The notes under the pieces are model-generated. The model saw only the letters and a program-made list of their open reading frames with translations, did no database searches and was not told the origin of the DNA. Positions 27,223 to 35,495 of a DNA stretch of 64,000 nucleotides are shown in pieces. The stretch covers positions 1 to 64,000 of the forward strand of contig JAIBCL010000002.1 of assembly GCA_019694165.1 (NCBI GenBank), given 5' to 3'. The stretch is from Verrucomicrobiaceae bacterium (GTDB lineage: Bacteria; Verrucomicrobiota; Verrucomicrobiia; Verrucomicrobiales; Verrucomicrobiaceae). A program made the translations under genes and the position numbers. Every line of letters begins with the position of its first letter. Positions within the stretch are counted from its first letter, which is position 1.

Positions 27223-28782
27223 ATGTTCGAGCATCTGCTGTCGTCTGTTCCGGATGATCCATTCTACCAGCCACGCAAACCACTGTGGTCGCCACGTGAG
27301 CTTACTGAAGCGCCGGCCATTCGAACATTGCGAGCCGGTGAGTGCGAAGACCGCTATGCGCTGCTGATCAATCCCTTCTATCCGAAGGACCCGCACGCAA
27401 GCTTTGGCAAGCATGTGCTCACGCCTTCACTGGCGCTGACGAGCATCGCAGCCGCGACACCGGACACCTGGCGTGTGCGCTACTGGGACGAGAACCTGCT
27501 GCAAGGCGCACCTCCGGTGAGCCCGCTGCCGCACGTCGTTGGAATCACGGTGCATCTGACCTTTGCGCGCCGTGCTTACGAGCTGGCGGATTGGTTTCGT
27601 GAGCACGGATGCGTGGTGGTGTTGGGCGGGCTGCATGTGTTGTCCTGCCCTGAGGAGGCCGCGCCGCACGCTGATGCGCTCGCACTCGGCGACGGCGTTC
27701 AGCTTTGGCCCACGATCCTCGCCGACATCGAACGCGGAACGCTGAAATCCCGATACGATGCGGATTTCGAGCGCCCTTACGATGCGGATCCTGCACCGCG
27801 TCGTCGATTGCTGCCCAAGGAAAGCTTTCTCACCACGAGCAGTCTCATTGCCACCCGCGGCTGCCACAATCGTTGCGGCTTCTGCTACCTGAGCACCGAG
27901 GGACTCGCGATGCCGTATCGCACTCGGGCAGTCGAGGACATTCGCAAGCAGTGGGAAGACGACGGCGAACCTTATGCGGTCTTCATCGACAACAACCTCG
28001 GTTCGAAGCCCGACTATCTGCGCGCGCTGTGTCGCGAGCTGCGTCCGCTCAAACGCATCTGGAGCGCGGCGGTGTCGCTCGATGTGACGAACCACCCAGA
28101 CGTGGTGCGCGAGATGGCGCTCTCAGGTTGCACTGGGGTGTTCATCGGCTTCGAGTCTCTTTCGGATGAGAACCTCGCAGCCGCCAAGAAACGCACGCCG
28201 CGCACCGACGACTACACGCAGCGCGTGCGCATGCTGCACGAACATGGCATCCAGGTGAATGCGAGCTTCGTGCTCGGCTTTGATCAAGATCGCCGCGATT
28301 GTTTCACCCAGCTCGCGCAGTGGATCGAGTCGAATCGCATCGAGTGTGGCACCTTTCACATCCTCACGCCGTATCCGGGCACACCGCTGTTCAGACAGAT
28401 GCAACGTGAAGGTCGTCTGCTGCACACCAACTGGGATCTCTACGACACTGCGCATGTGGTGTTCCAGCCGAAGCACCTGTCGCCGGACGAACTGCAACTG
28501 GGCTACGACTGGCTCTACCGAAAGCTCTACTCGGCACAAAGCATCTGGCGTCGGCGTCCGTCCGATGCCACGGCAGTGCTGCCTTATCTGGCAATGAGCT
28601 ATCTCTACAAACGCAGCAATCGCTTCTGGCATCTGCTGATCAAGCATCGCCTCGTTCATGCTGTGTGGAAACCGCTCGTGCATTGGACACGATGGAGGCA
28701 TGTGAAGTTCCGCGAGCGCCTGGCGGCATCACTCGATCGACACGTTCCCATGTCGGGATCAGTGGTGTCGGCAAGCGTATAG
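27223..28782 (+). CDS. B12-binding-domain-type radical SAM protein
   Basis: 519 residues from ATG 27223. The N-terminal about 180 residues look like the Rossmann-like B12-binding region of this superfamily (LINPFYPKDPHASFGKHV, VRYWDENL, VVGITVHLTFARRAYELA, VVLGGLHVLSCPEEA), although the cobalamin-ligand motif D-x-H-x-x-G is not evident. The radical SAM core has the 4Fe-4S cysteines in RGCHNRCGFCYLS (Cys about 214, 218, 221) and GFESLSDENL, a typical later beta-strand motif. The C-terminal part is helical and basic. The family includes methyltransferases and oxidoreductases of unknown substrate; no neighbour identifies it. Confidence 0.87.
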   Translation: MFEHLLSSVPDDPFYQPRKPLWSPRELTEAPAIRTLRAGECEDRYALLINPFYPKDPHASFGKHVLTPSLALTSIAAATPDTWRVRYWDENLLQGAPPVSPLPHVVGITVHLTFARRAYELADWFREHGCVVVLGGLHVLSCPEEAAPHADALALGDGVQLWPTILADIERGTLKSRYDADFERPYDADPAPRRRLLPKESFLTTSSLIATRGCHNRCGFCYLSTEGLAMPYRTRAVEDIRKQWEDDGEPYAVFIDNNLGSKPDYLRALCRELRPLKRIWSAAVSLDVTNHPDVVREMALSGCTGVFIGFESLSDENLAAAKKRTPRTDDYTQRVRMLHEHGIQVNASFVLGFDQDRRDCFTQLAQWIESNRIECGTFHILTPYPGTPLFRQMQREGRLLHTNWDLYDTAHVVFQPKHLSPDELQLGYDWLYRKLYSAQSIWRRRPSDATAVLPYLAMSYLYKRSNRFWHLLIKHRLVHAVWKPLVHWTRWRHVKFRERLAASLDRHVPMSGSVVSASV

Positions 28783-28872
28783 CGGTTCGTGATTCGGCGC
28801 GCAGGGACTTCGAGATGTCAGGCGGGCATGCGATTACGGATGGCGAATCTTCTTGCCGCCCGTTTCACACTG

Positions 28873-30435
28873 ATGAAGAAACATCGCATGGACTGTGACC
28901 CGTTGCCGCTGGACCGCCGATTGAGGCAGGAGATTCTTTTTGCGCGTGAGCGTGTGTATCGCTTCGGGCAAGCGACGCCGATGGAGCGACTCGTTTTGCC
29001 GGGAAATGAGCCGGGGCCGGAGATCTGGGTGAAGCGCGAGGACCTTTCGCCGATCAAGAGCTACAAATGGCGCGGTGCGTGCAATCGCATGGCGCAGCTC
29101 ACGCCGGAGCAGCGCGAGCGCGGCGTGGTGACGGCCTCGGCGGGCAATCATGCGCAAGGCGTGGCTCTCGCGGCGAAAACGCTCGGTATTCAGGCGCGCA
29201 TTCACATGCCGCGCTCAACGCCGAAGGTGAAACAAAACGCCGTGCGGCATCATGGCGGCGATTTTGTGCAGATCGTGCTCACGGGTGACAGTTACGACGA
29301 GGCGGTGCTCGCGGCTCGCGAACACGAAAAGGCCAGCGGAGCCGTTTATGTGCATGCTTACGACGATCTCGCCGTGATGGCTGGTCAGGGCACGCTGGCA
29401 GATGAGATTGTGCTTTCAGGTCACGGGCCGTTCGACGCGGCCTTTTTGCAAATCGGCGGCGGAGGCATGGCTTCGGCCACGGCGGACTGGCTCAAAACCT
29501 ACTGGCCGAGCATCGAAATCATCGGCGTGGAAGGCGTGGGCCAAGCGTCAATGAAGGCAGCCATCGAAAAAGGCCAACCGGTCGAGTTGCACGACCTCGA
29601 CATCTTTTGCGATGGCACCGCCGTGCGAAAAGCGGGAGCCCTGCCCTTTGAAATCTGCCGCACGATGCTCAATCGCATCGCCACGGTCACGAACGCGGAG
29701 GTCAGCGCGGCCATCCGCGTGCTTTGGGAGACCTTGCGCTGCATTTCCGAGCCCAGCGGCGCGATGGGGCTCGCTGCGTTGCTGAAGGAGCGTGCGGCGC
29801 TCGCGGGCAAGAAGGTGCTCATCGTCATCACCGGCGCGAACGTCGACTTTTTGCAGCTCGGTCTCATCGCGCAAAGCGAAGGCGCGGCCAGCACGGTGTC
29901 CCGCACGCTGCGCATCAACATCCCCGAGCGACCCGGCGCGATGCTGTCGCTGCTCGACTCGTGTTTCGAGGGCCTGAACATCGCCGACTTCCAATACGGC
30001 CTGCATCATCCCGACGAAGCCTGGCCCGTCTTCACCGTCACCGCCGAAAGCGCCGCGAAACTCGCCGAACTGCCCGCACGGCTCGATGCGGGCGGTTTCC
30101 AATGGCAGGACCTCAGCGGCGCGGTCGATGTGGCCTTCCGCGCCATCCCGCTGCGCGGCGACCTGCTCACGCATCCGCTTTTCCTGCGTCTCGATTTCTA
30201 CGAACGCCCCGGTGCTCTGCACGACTTCCTCTCCCGCCTCATCCGCGACCGCGCCAGCCTCTGCTACTTCAACTACCGCCAGTCCGGCGAACGCGTCGGC
30301 CGTGCGCTCATCGGCCTCACATTCGAGCAAGCCACTGCACGCGATGCCTTCCTCGCCGATCTCCCCGAGCACGGCGAGGGTTATCGCTCGTGCAAGCCGG
30401 TGGATGAGCCAACGACCGCCCGCTTGATCGGATGA
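28873..30435 (+). CDS. ilvA: Threonine dehydratase, biosynthetic type (IlvA)
   Basis: 520 residues from ATG 28873. The frame opens at 28789 with other candidate starts (28828, 28840), but MDCDPLPL onward fits the usual N-terminal distance to the PLP lysine. That lysine lies in KSYKWRGACNRM (Lys about 65). SAGNHAQGVA and QIGGGGMASA (PLP phosphate-binding glycine loop) follow. The C-terminal 170 residues hold two ACT-like regulatory subdomains (TLRINIPERPGAMLSLLD and LFLRLDFYERPGALHDFL), as in isoleucine-inhibited IlvA. It converts threonine to 2-oxobutanoate plus ammonia, the first step to isoleucine. It is separated by 90 bp from the radical SAM gene. Confidence 0.93.
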   Translation: MKKHRMDCDPLPLDRRLRQEILFARERVYRFGQATPMERLVLPGNEPGPEIWVKREDLSPIKSYKWRGACNRMAQLTPEQRERGVVTASAGNHAQGVALAAKTLGIQARIHMPRSTPKVKQNAVRHHGGDFVQIVLTGDSYDEAVLAAREHEKASGAVYVHAYDDLAVMAGQGTLADEIVLSGHGPFDAAFLQIGGGGMASATADWLKTYWPSIEIIGVEGVGQASMKAAIEKGQPVELHDLDIFCDGTAVRKAGALPFEICRTMLNRIATVTNAEVSAAIRVLWETLRCISEPSGAMGLAALLKERAALAGKKVLIVITGANVDFLQLGLIAQSEGAASTVSRTLRINIPERPGAMLSLLDSCFEGLNIADFQYGLHHPDEAWPVFTVTAESAAKLAELPARLDAGGFQWQDLSGAVDVAFRAIPLRGDLLTHPLFLRLDFYERPGALHDFLSRLIRDRASLCYFNYRQSGERVGRALIGLTFEQATARDAFLADLPEHGEGYRSCKPVDEPTTARLIG

Positions 30436-30837
30436 AACTGCCGACCATAAAGATGCTGCCAATCTGCATGCTCGTCGCTTGACTGGCTGGCACCGCGCCA
30501 GCGAAGCTGAGCTTCCCGACCGCCGCTCACACGGGCTGCCGGTAGATCTCGGAACCATGCCTCATGGACTTGAAGAAGTGCATGACCTTCGAGTGACGGT
30601 TCGATGTCTCGGGGCCGTCGGCGCTGCTTGTTGCAAAAGCCCGACAGCAACCGGCACATCTAGACTGTCCTGCGTTTGAAGTTCCGACTTGGTGACGCCG
30701 ACATCCACACGTTCCGTGCTGCCTCGACACACTCGCCTGCCCACACATGCGGCCCCGGTTTGATTCTTGTTCGTGCTTTGGCTTAGATGCCGGTTTAGCA
30801 AGACTGCAGTCATTCTTCCTGCCTCTTGCGCCCTAAC
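30436..30837. other. Intergenic region before the sulfatase/hydrolase run
   Basis: About 400 bp with no convincing gene on either strand. It separates the housekeeping ilvA gene from the start of the exported-protein run at 30838, so the promoter of that run is expected in it. I could not place a convincing -35/-10 pair, and no terminator hairpin with a T-run is seen behind ilvA. Confidence 0.5.
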
Positions 30838-32268
30838 ATGGAAACGACGCATCACCGCCAGCACTTGACCAACATCAACGCGATCACCGCACATATCACC
30901 TCGCTGCTGCTCGCATCACTGTTGGCGCTGCACGCCACCGCAGCTCCGAAGCCAAACATCGTCTTCATCTACGTGGACAATCTCGGCTACGGCGATCTTG
31001 GCTGCTACGGAAACACTGGCATCAAGACGCCGCGCATTGATCAGCTCGCGAAGGAAGGTGTGCGCTGCACAGATTTTTATGTGGTGGCCTCCACTTGCAC
31101 CGTCTCGCGTGGAGCGGTGCTGACGGGACGATATCCGATGCGCAATGGACTCACGCATCAACTCGGCTCCGAGGAGAACTGGCATGGCGTGGGGCTGCCG
31201 CATCGCGAACGCATCATGCCGCAGTATTTGAAGGAGGCGGGTTATGGCACAGCCTGCTTTGGCAAATGGAACATCGGCTTTGCGCCCGGCAGCCGACCCA
31301 CCGAGCGCGGGTTCGATGAGTTTTTCGGCTTCCGCTCCGGCAACATCAACTACTTCACGCACACCTACCACGGCGAATACGACATGTTCAAAGGCGTCGA
31401 GCCGCATCGCGTCGCAGGCTACAGTGGCGAGATCTTTGCGGATGCGACCTGTGATTACATCAAGCGTCAGGCGAAGGGCGGGAAGCCGTTCTTTGTCTAT
31501 CTGCCGCTCAATGCGCCCCACTACGTCAGCAGCATCAACATGAAGGCTGGCGAGAAGCCGCAGTGGCAGGCACCGGACAGCGCGTTCGCTGCCTACGGCT
31601 GGTCACCGGGCGAGAGCGATGAAAAGCGCCGCTACTTCGCCGTGCTCACCGCGATGGATGAAAACGTGGGGCGTGTGCTCGACACGCTGGATGCCAGCGG
31701 CATGCGCCAGAACACACTTGTGGCCTTCATCTCCGACATGGGTCCCATTCTGCGGCCCACGCACGGTCTTGGTGTGGCGAGCGCCGGCATCTATCGGAAT
31801 GGCGCTCCCACCCTGTATGAAGGCGGCATTCGTGTGCCGGCCATCTTCCGCTGGCCGGGCAAGATTCCCGCGGGCAGCGTGAACCGCGCGATGCTCAGCC
31901 ATCTCGATCTGCTGCCTGCTTTTCTCGATGCCGCAGGTCTGCCACTGCCGAAAGATCGCGTGCTTGATGGTCGCAATTGCCTCCCTGCTCTCTTGGGTGA
32001 ATCGCCATCACCGCATGAACGCATCGTGTTTCAGCTAGGCGACGCGCTCGCGCAGCGCGAAGGATCCCTCAAGCTCATCCGGCCCAAAGCCAAGGCGCCT
32101 TGGGAACTCTACGATCTGGCGAACGATCCCGGTGAATCCAAAAACCTCGCCGCTGAACGCCCGGCGGATGTTGCTCGACTCACCGCCGCTCTCACGCGAT
32201 GGCAGACTGAGGTGAAACAGGACGCGAGTGAGGCCGTGATTTACAAGCCCAGCCCAAAGAAGCCATGA
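30838..32268 (+). CDS. Sulfatase-family protein with altered active site (possible pseudoenzyme)
   Basis: 476 residues from ATG 30838 with signal peptide (ITSLLLASLLALHATA). The overall S1 sulfatase fold is complete (LGYGDLGCYGN, TPRIDQLAKEGVRCTDFY, GRYPMRNGLT, YEGGIRVPAIFRWPGKIPAG). However, four active-site positions differ from the family rule. The metal-binding Asp-Asp is Asp47-Asn48. The formylglycine motif C-x-P/A-x-R is CTVSR (Cys about 87). GKWH is GKWN (about 142-145). SDNG is SDMG (about 299-302). All four bear on metal or sulfate binding, so hydrolytic activity is doubtful; the Cys itself remains. It is the first gene of the run; its TGA overlaps the next ATG. Confidence 0.85.
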   Translation: METTHHRQHLTNINAITAHITSLLLASLLALHATAAPKPNIVFIYVDNLGYGDLGCYGNTGIKTPRIDQLAKEGVRCTDFYVVASTCTVSRGAVLTGRYPMRNGLTHQLGSEENWHGVGLPHRERIMPQYLKEAGYGTACFGKWNIGFAPGSRPTERGFDEFFGFRSGNINYFTHTYHGEYDMFKGVEPHRVAGYSGEIFADATCDYIKRQAKGGKPFFVYLPLNAPHYVSSINMKAGEKPQWQAPDSAFAAYGWSPGESDEKRRYFAVLTAMDENVGRVLDTLDASGMRQNTLVAFISDMGPILRPTHGLGVASAGIYRNGAPTLYEGGIRVPAIFRWPGKIPAGSVNRAMLSHLDLLPAFLDAAGLPLPKDRVLDGRNCLPALLGESPSPHERIVFQLGDALAQREGSLKLIRPKAKAPWELYDLANDPGESKNLAAERPADVARLTAALTRWQTEVKQDASEAVIYKPSPKKP

Positions 32269-34379
32269 AACGACCTCTTGCCCTTTTCACCACGCTTTTG
32301 CTCCCAGCGCTCACCGCGTCGAACGCCCGCGATGCCTTCCAGACACCCGGCAATGGCGAGAACCTCGGTGTGTGGCGCATCACGAATGAGCCGGAGATGA
32401 GGCATTGGGCCAATTACCACAACACGCGCTGCTTCAGCCCTGACGGCCGCTATCTCTGCTATGCACGCGATGCTGAGAACAAGCTGCATGCGGAGGTGTT
32501 TCTTTACGATGCGCACAAGGATCAGACCCGGCGCGTGGATGCCGGGGCGCTGCCGCGCTGGGCGCATGGGCACAACTGGCTCTTCTACCGTCAGCTTCGT
32601 CGTGATGAACGCGATGCGCCCACGTCCGACATCCTCTGGCTCGACGTGGACTCTGGTGAGAGACGCGTGCTGGCCAGTTTGCCTGGAGAAATCGAACTCG
32701 GCGAACCGGACGCCGATGACCAGTGGCTCCACGGCGGCACGCTCACGCGCTCGAAGGACAAGGATGCCAACGTGAAGAAGGAACGTTCTGCGCTGCGCAT
32801 TCGCATCGCGGACAAAAGCGAGGTTCAGCCGCTGCCTGGCGTGCGTGGTTATCAATTCATGCCGAATCCGCGGCATCCGGTCTTTTTCACGCGCTGGAAG
32901 GGCGACCGCAGCGATTTCACCTCGTCGCGCCTCTGGTATGATCTAGATGGAACGAAAGAGCGCATCGGTATTCCCATGCTGCAAAATGCGCACACGTCCT
33001 GGCTCGGTGATGGCGAGTATCACTTGATGGGCAACGGTCTCGTGCGCGGACGGCGCTGGAATGAGCCCTTCCCGAGCGATCTGCACATCCTCGCTGCCGT
33101 GCCGGTGGGCGATGTCAGTCCATGTGGCGACAGCGGCCGCTACGCCACGGGTGATCACAACATCGCCGACCTCCGCTCAGGCGATGGATGGACGTTTCTT
33201 CATCCACTCTCGCAGATCTGCTTTCCGGCGGTGGCAGGCGATGCCTCCACCATTTACGATGCCGACCCGAAGGGCAGCCCCGATGGCACAAAGGTCGCCT
33301 TGGTGACGAACTACGATCTCAAGGAGGCTCCGTTCACCTTAGTCACCAAAGACCTCGCCGATGGCGCGGATGAGTTGCAGGTGGAAAGCACCGCACGCTT
33401 CCCCGACAGCGGAGAATTGGTGATTCGGGGCGAAATCATCGCCTACCAGCGCAAGACTGCGCAAAGCTTCGCCGGCCTTGCTCGCAAGCAGCATGGCACC
33501 TCGCAAAGCCCCGTGCGCAGCGGTGCCGATGTGACGTCATTTGCTGCGCGCCTGCTCACAGACGAGCAGTGGCAGCGCCTCGGTGAAAAGGCATCCGACG
33601 CCATGCAAAACGGTGTCGGCAACGCCGGTCCCATCCTGCTGCGTCAGCGGCAGACGCAGGTCCATGTCGCCATCGTGCGTCTGCCGGACGCGCCGCATCT
33701 GCGCCTCGTGCAGGACAAAGCCGAACTAATCCCCGCCGAAGAACATCGCGAGACCTTCGGCTATCATCTGCTGCGCGATGGCAAGCGCATCACCACTGAG
33801 CCGCTGCGACCCGGCGCTCGTCACGAACTCGCCGAACCCGGCGATTATCAGGCACTCGCCGTCGAATGGAGCGGACTCGAAAGCAAGCCGTCGCCCGTTG
33901 TGAAAATCACGCGTGCCACGACGCTCACCGCGCTGGCCGACAAGCCCGCGGACTTCTCCTGGACGAGCGAGCACAAGCTCGCGAACGGTCGTGAAATCAT
34001 CCACCTGCATGACGGCGTGATTCAGCGTGAGCAGCACGAGCGTGGCGTGCTCGTGAAACACGAGGACCTGAACGCCCAAGGCAAAGCCATCCGCGAACTG
34101 ACCTATCTCGATGGCAAGCTCGCGCGGCGGCAATACACGAACCGCGATGGCGTGCTGATGAGCCGCGAGTTGTTCGACGCCGACGGCTTCATCGCCGAAA
34201 CCATCCTTTTCGACCGTCGCAGCGCACCCGCAGCCACGCCGAAAGAAATCGACCACTGGTGGTTCCAGCGCGGCATGCCGGTAAAGCAAATCAAAGAAGG
34301 CAAACTGTTCACCCGCCAAGGTGATCATTGGGTGAACCAGGCCGCTGGTTCGTCAGCGAAAAAGAAAGGCAAGCCATGA
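32265..34379 (+). CDS. Exported beta-propeller protein of unknown function
   Basis: 704 residues, coupled to the preceding sulfatase by an ATGA overlap. Signal peptide MKRPLALFTTLLLPALTASNA. Residues about 45-350 show WD40/TolB-like repeats (FSPDGRYLCYARD, LHAEVFLYDAHKD, DILWLDVDSGERRVLASL), as in oligogalacturonate-lyase and TolB propellers. Residues about 353-423 form a separate small domain (ELQVESTARFPDSGELVIRG, IIAYQRKTAQSFAGL) that resembles the beta-rich module often seen in phage tail and virion proteins. A fibronectin-like stretch and a C-terminal part rich in paired strands (TYLDGKLARRQYTNRDGVLM, MORN-like) follow, ending in a Lys-rich tail. I do not assign an activity. Confidence 0.8.
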   Translation: MKRPLALFTTLLLPALTASNARDAFQTPGNGENLGVWRITNEPEMRHWANYHNTRCFSPDGRYLCYARDAENKLHAEVFLYDAHKDQTRRVDAGALPRWAHGHNWLFYRQLRRDERDAPTSDILWLDVDSGERRVLASLPGEIELGEPDADDQWLHGGTLTRSKDKDANVKKERSALRIRIADKSEVQPLPGVRGYQFMPNPRHPVFFTRWKGDRSDFTSSRLWYDLDGTKERIGIPMLQNAHTSWLGDGEYHLMGNGLVRGRRWNEPFPSDLHILAAVPVGDVSPCGDSGRYATGDHNIADLRSGDGWTFLHPLSQICFPAVAGDASTIYDADPKGSPDGTKVALVTNYDLKEAPFTLVTKDLADGADELQVESTARFPDSGELVIRGEIIAYQRKTAQSFAGLARKQHGTSQSPVRSGADVTSFAARLLTDEQWQRLGEKASDAMQNGVGNAGPILLRQRQTQVHVAIVRLPDAPHLRLVQDKAELIPAEEHRETFGYHLLRDGKRITTEPLRPGARHELAEPGDYQALAVEWSGLESKPSPVVKITRATTLTALADKPADFSWTSEHKLANGREIIHLHDGVIQREQHERGVLVKHEDLNAQGKAIRELTYLDGKLARRQYTNRDGVLMSRELFDADGFIAETILFDRRSAPAATPKEIDHWWFQRGMPVKQIKEGKLFTRQGDHWVNQAAGSSAKKKGKP

Positions 34380-34388
34380 CGCCTCTGA

Positions 34389-34499
34389 TTTGCCAACGGC
34401 GCCGCATGGCCCCACCCCGGCTGGATCGGCCTCCGCCAGATGGGCCACACCGTCCGCTGCGACTACGACGACGTGAGGATTTACCGCCTAACGCCGTGA
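34389..34499 (+). pseudogene. Remnant C-terminus of a concanavalin-like (DUF1961/DUF1080-type) protein
   Basis: A 36-codon frame after an in-frame TGA reads FANGAAWPHPGWIGLRQMGH, then TVRCDYDDVRIYRLTP and a TGA. The pattern G-W-I-G-L-R-Q-M ... Y-D-D-V-R-I-Y-R-L is the typical C-terminal strand signature of DUF1961/DUF1080-type lectin-fold proteins. An ATG overlapping the previous stop (ATGA at 34376-34379) is in another frame. Read together, the start codon of a coupled gene and its last 36 codons survive and the middle is deleted with a frameshift. The family assignment is by pattern memory only. Confidence 0.55.
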
Positions 34500-34596
34500 T
34501 ACACTTCGTAAGCCCCGCTGGCGACACCCCAGGAGAACGGCAAACAGGACGAACTATTCTCGAACATGATAGGGCATTGCTTTTGGTCGCGTTTTG

Positions 34597-34622
34597 GCAG
34601 TGGTCCGACCTCTGACCACTGC
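34597..34622. promoter_or_regulatory. Perfect 9-bp palindrome upstream of the FadR-type regulator gene (candidate operator)
   Basis: GCAGTGGTC (34597-34605) and GACCACTGC (34614-34622) are exact reverse complements with an 8-bp spacer. TGGTC/GACCA half-sites are what FadR-type GntR regulators bind. It lies about 155 bp upstream of the regulator start codon. No T-run follows, so an operator is preferred over a terminator. Confidence 0.45.
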
Positions 34623-34777
34623 GCTTCATGCCCTTGTTCAAGCATCTTCTGGCCATCATAGACTGGGCCCTTCCGCCGTCGGTTGAACCGAAGTCTGTTG
34701 TTGGTCGGAGTGATGAACTATCAGGAACCCGCAGCGAGCAGTGATCCCCTCGAAAACATCTTCAACTGAACCTTTCC

Positions 34778-35494
34778 ATGAACCTCGTCTCACTCGAACG
34801 CCCTGCTTCACTTGTCGAAACCGTCTGCCAGCAGCTTGCGAAGCTGATTCGTGGCAAGCACTCGGAGGATGAAGATGATCGCTGGTTGCCTGGCGAACGC
34901 TCGCTCGCGGAGAAGCTCGGCGTGAGCCGCAGCGTGGTGCGCGAGGCCACAAAACGCCTGGAGCAGCAAGGCATGCTGGAGATTCAGCATGGCAATGGCA
35001 TCAAGATTGTGGACCGGCTGCATCGCCCGCTGAATGATTCGCTCACGCTACTGATCCCGGACATGGCGGATCGTCTTCAGCAGCTCAATGAGACGCGCCT
35101 TTCCATCGAGCCCGATGCGGCGGCCATGGCGGCGGAACGCGCCACCAAGGAGCACATCCGCACGCTGCGCCGCATTCAAACGCAGTTGGAGAATGCACCA
35201 GACAACGCCGCAGCCATCGAGGCTGACATCGCCGCGCACCACGCCATTGCTGATGCGAGTGGGAACCGGATTTACCGGCTCATTCTCGACTCGCTCGCTG
35301 AACTGGGCGTCACCAGTCGTCTGCGCACCATCGGGCGCATCGGCAAAGCGACCGCCATCGAGCACCACGAGGCGATCTTGAGCGCTATCGAGCGCCGCGA
35401 TCCCGAGGCAGCACGCGCTGCCATGCGCCGCCACATCCTCGCCGCCGGTGAGGACATGGATTTGCCCGCGCTGAAAACCAAGAAGGCGAAATGA
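34778..35494 (+). CDS. GntR-family transcriptional regulator, FadR/FCD type
   Basis: 238 residues. The N-terminal winged helix shows the GntR signature LPGERSLAEKLGVSRSVVREATKRLEQQGMLE (about 37-68). The C-terminal FCD ligand-binding domain is all-helical with metal-binding candidates in EADIAAHHAIADASGN and EHHEAILSAIERRDPEAARAAMRRHI. Regulators of this type repress catabolic operons until a sugar acid or other small acid binds. The PSD1 gene starts 1 bp after its stop, so it is the first gene of that operon and probably controls it. A candidate operator palindrome lies upstream at 34597-34622. Confidence 0.9.
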   Translation: MNLVSLERPASLVETVCQQLAKLIRGKHSEDEDDRWLPGERSLAEKLGVSRSVVREATKRLEQQGMLEIQHGNGIKIVDRLHRPLNDSLTLLIPDMADRLQQLNETRLSIEPDAAAMAAERATKEHIRTLRRIQTQLENAPDNAAAIEADIAAHHAIADASGNRIYRLILDSLAELGVTSRLRTIGRIGKATAIEHHEAILSAIERRDPEAARAAMRRHILAAGEDMDLPALKTKKAK

Positions 35495-35495
35495 G

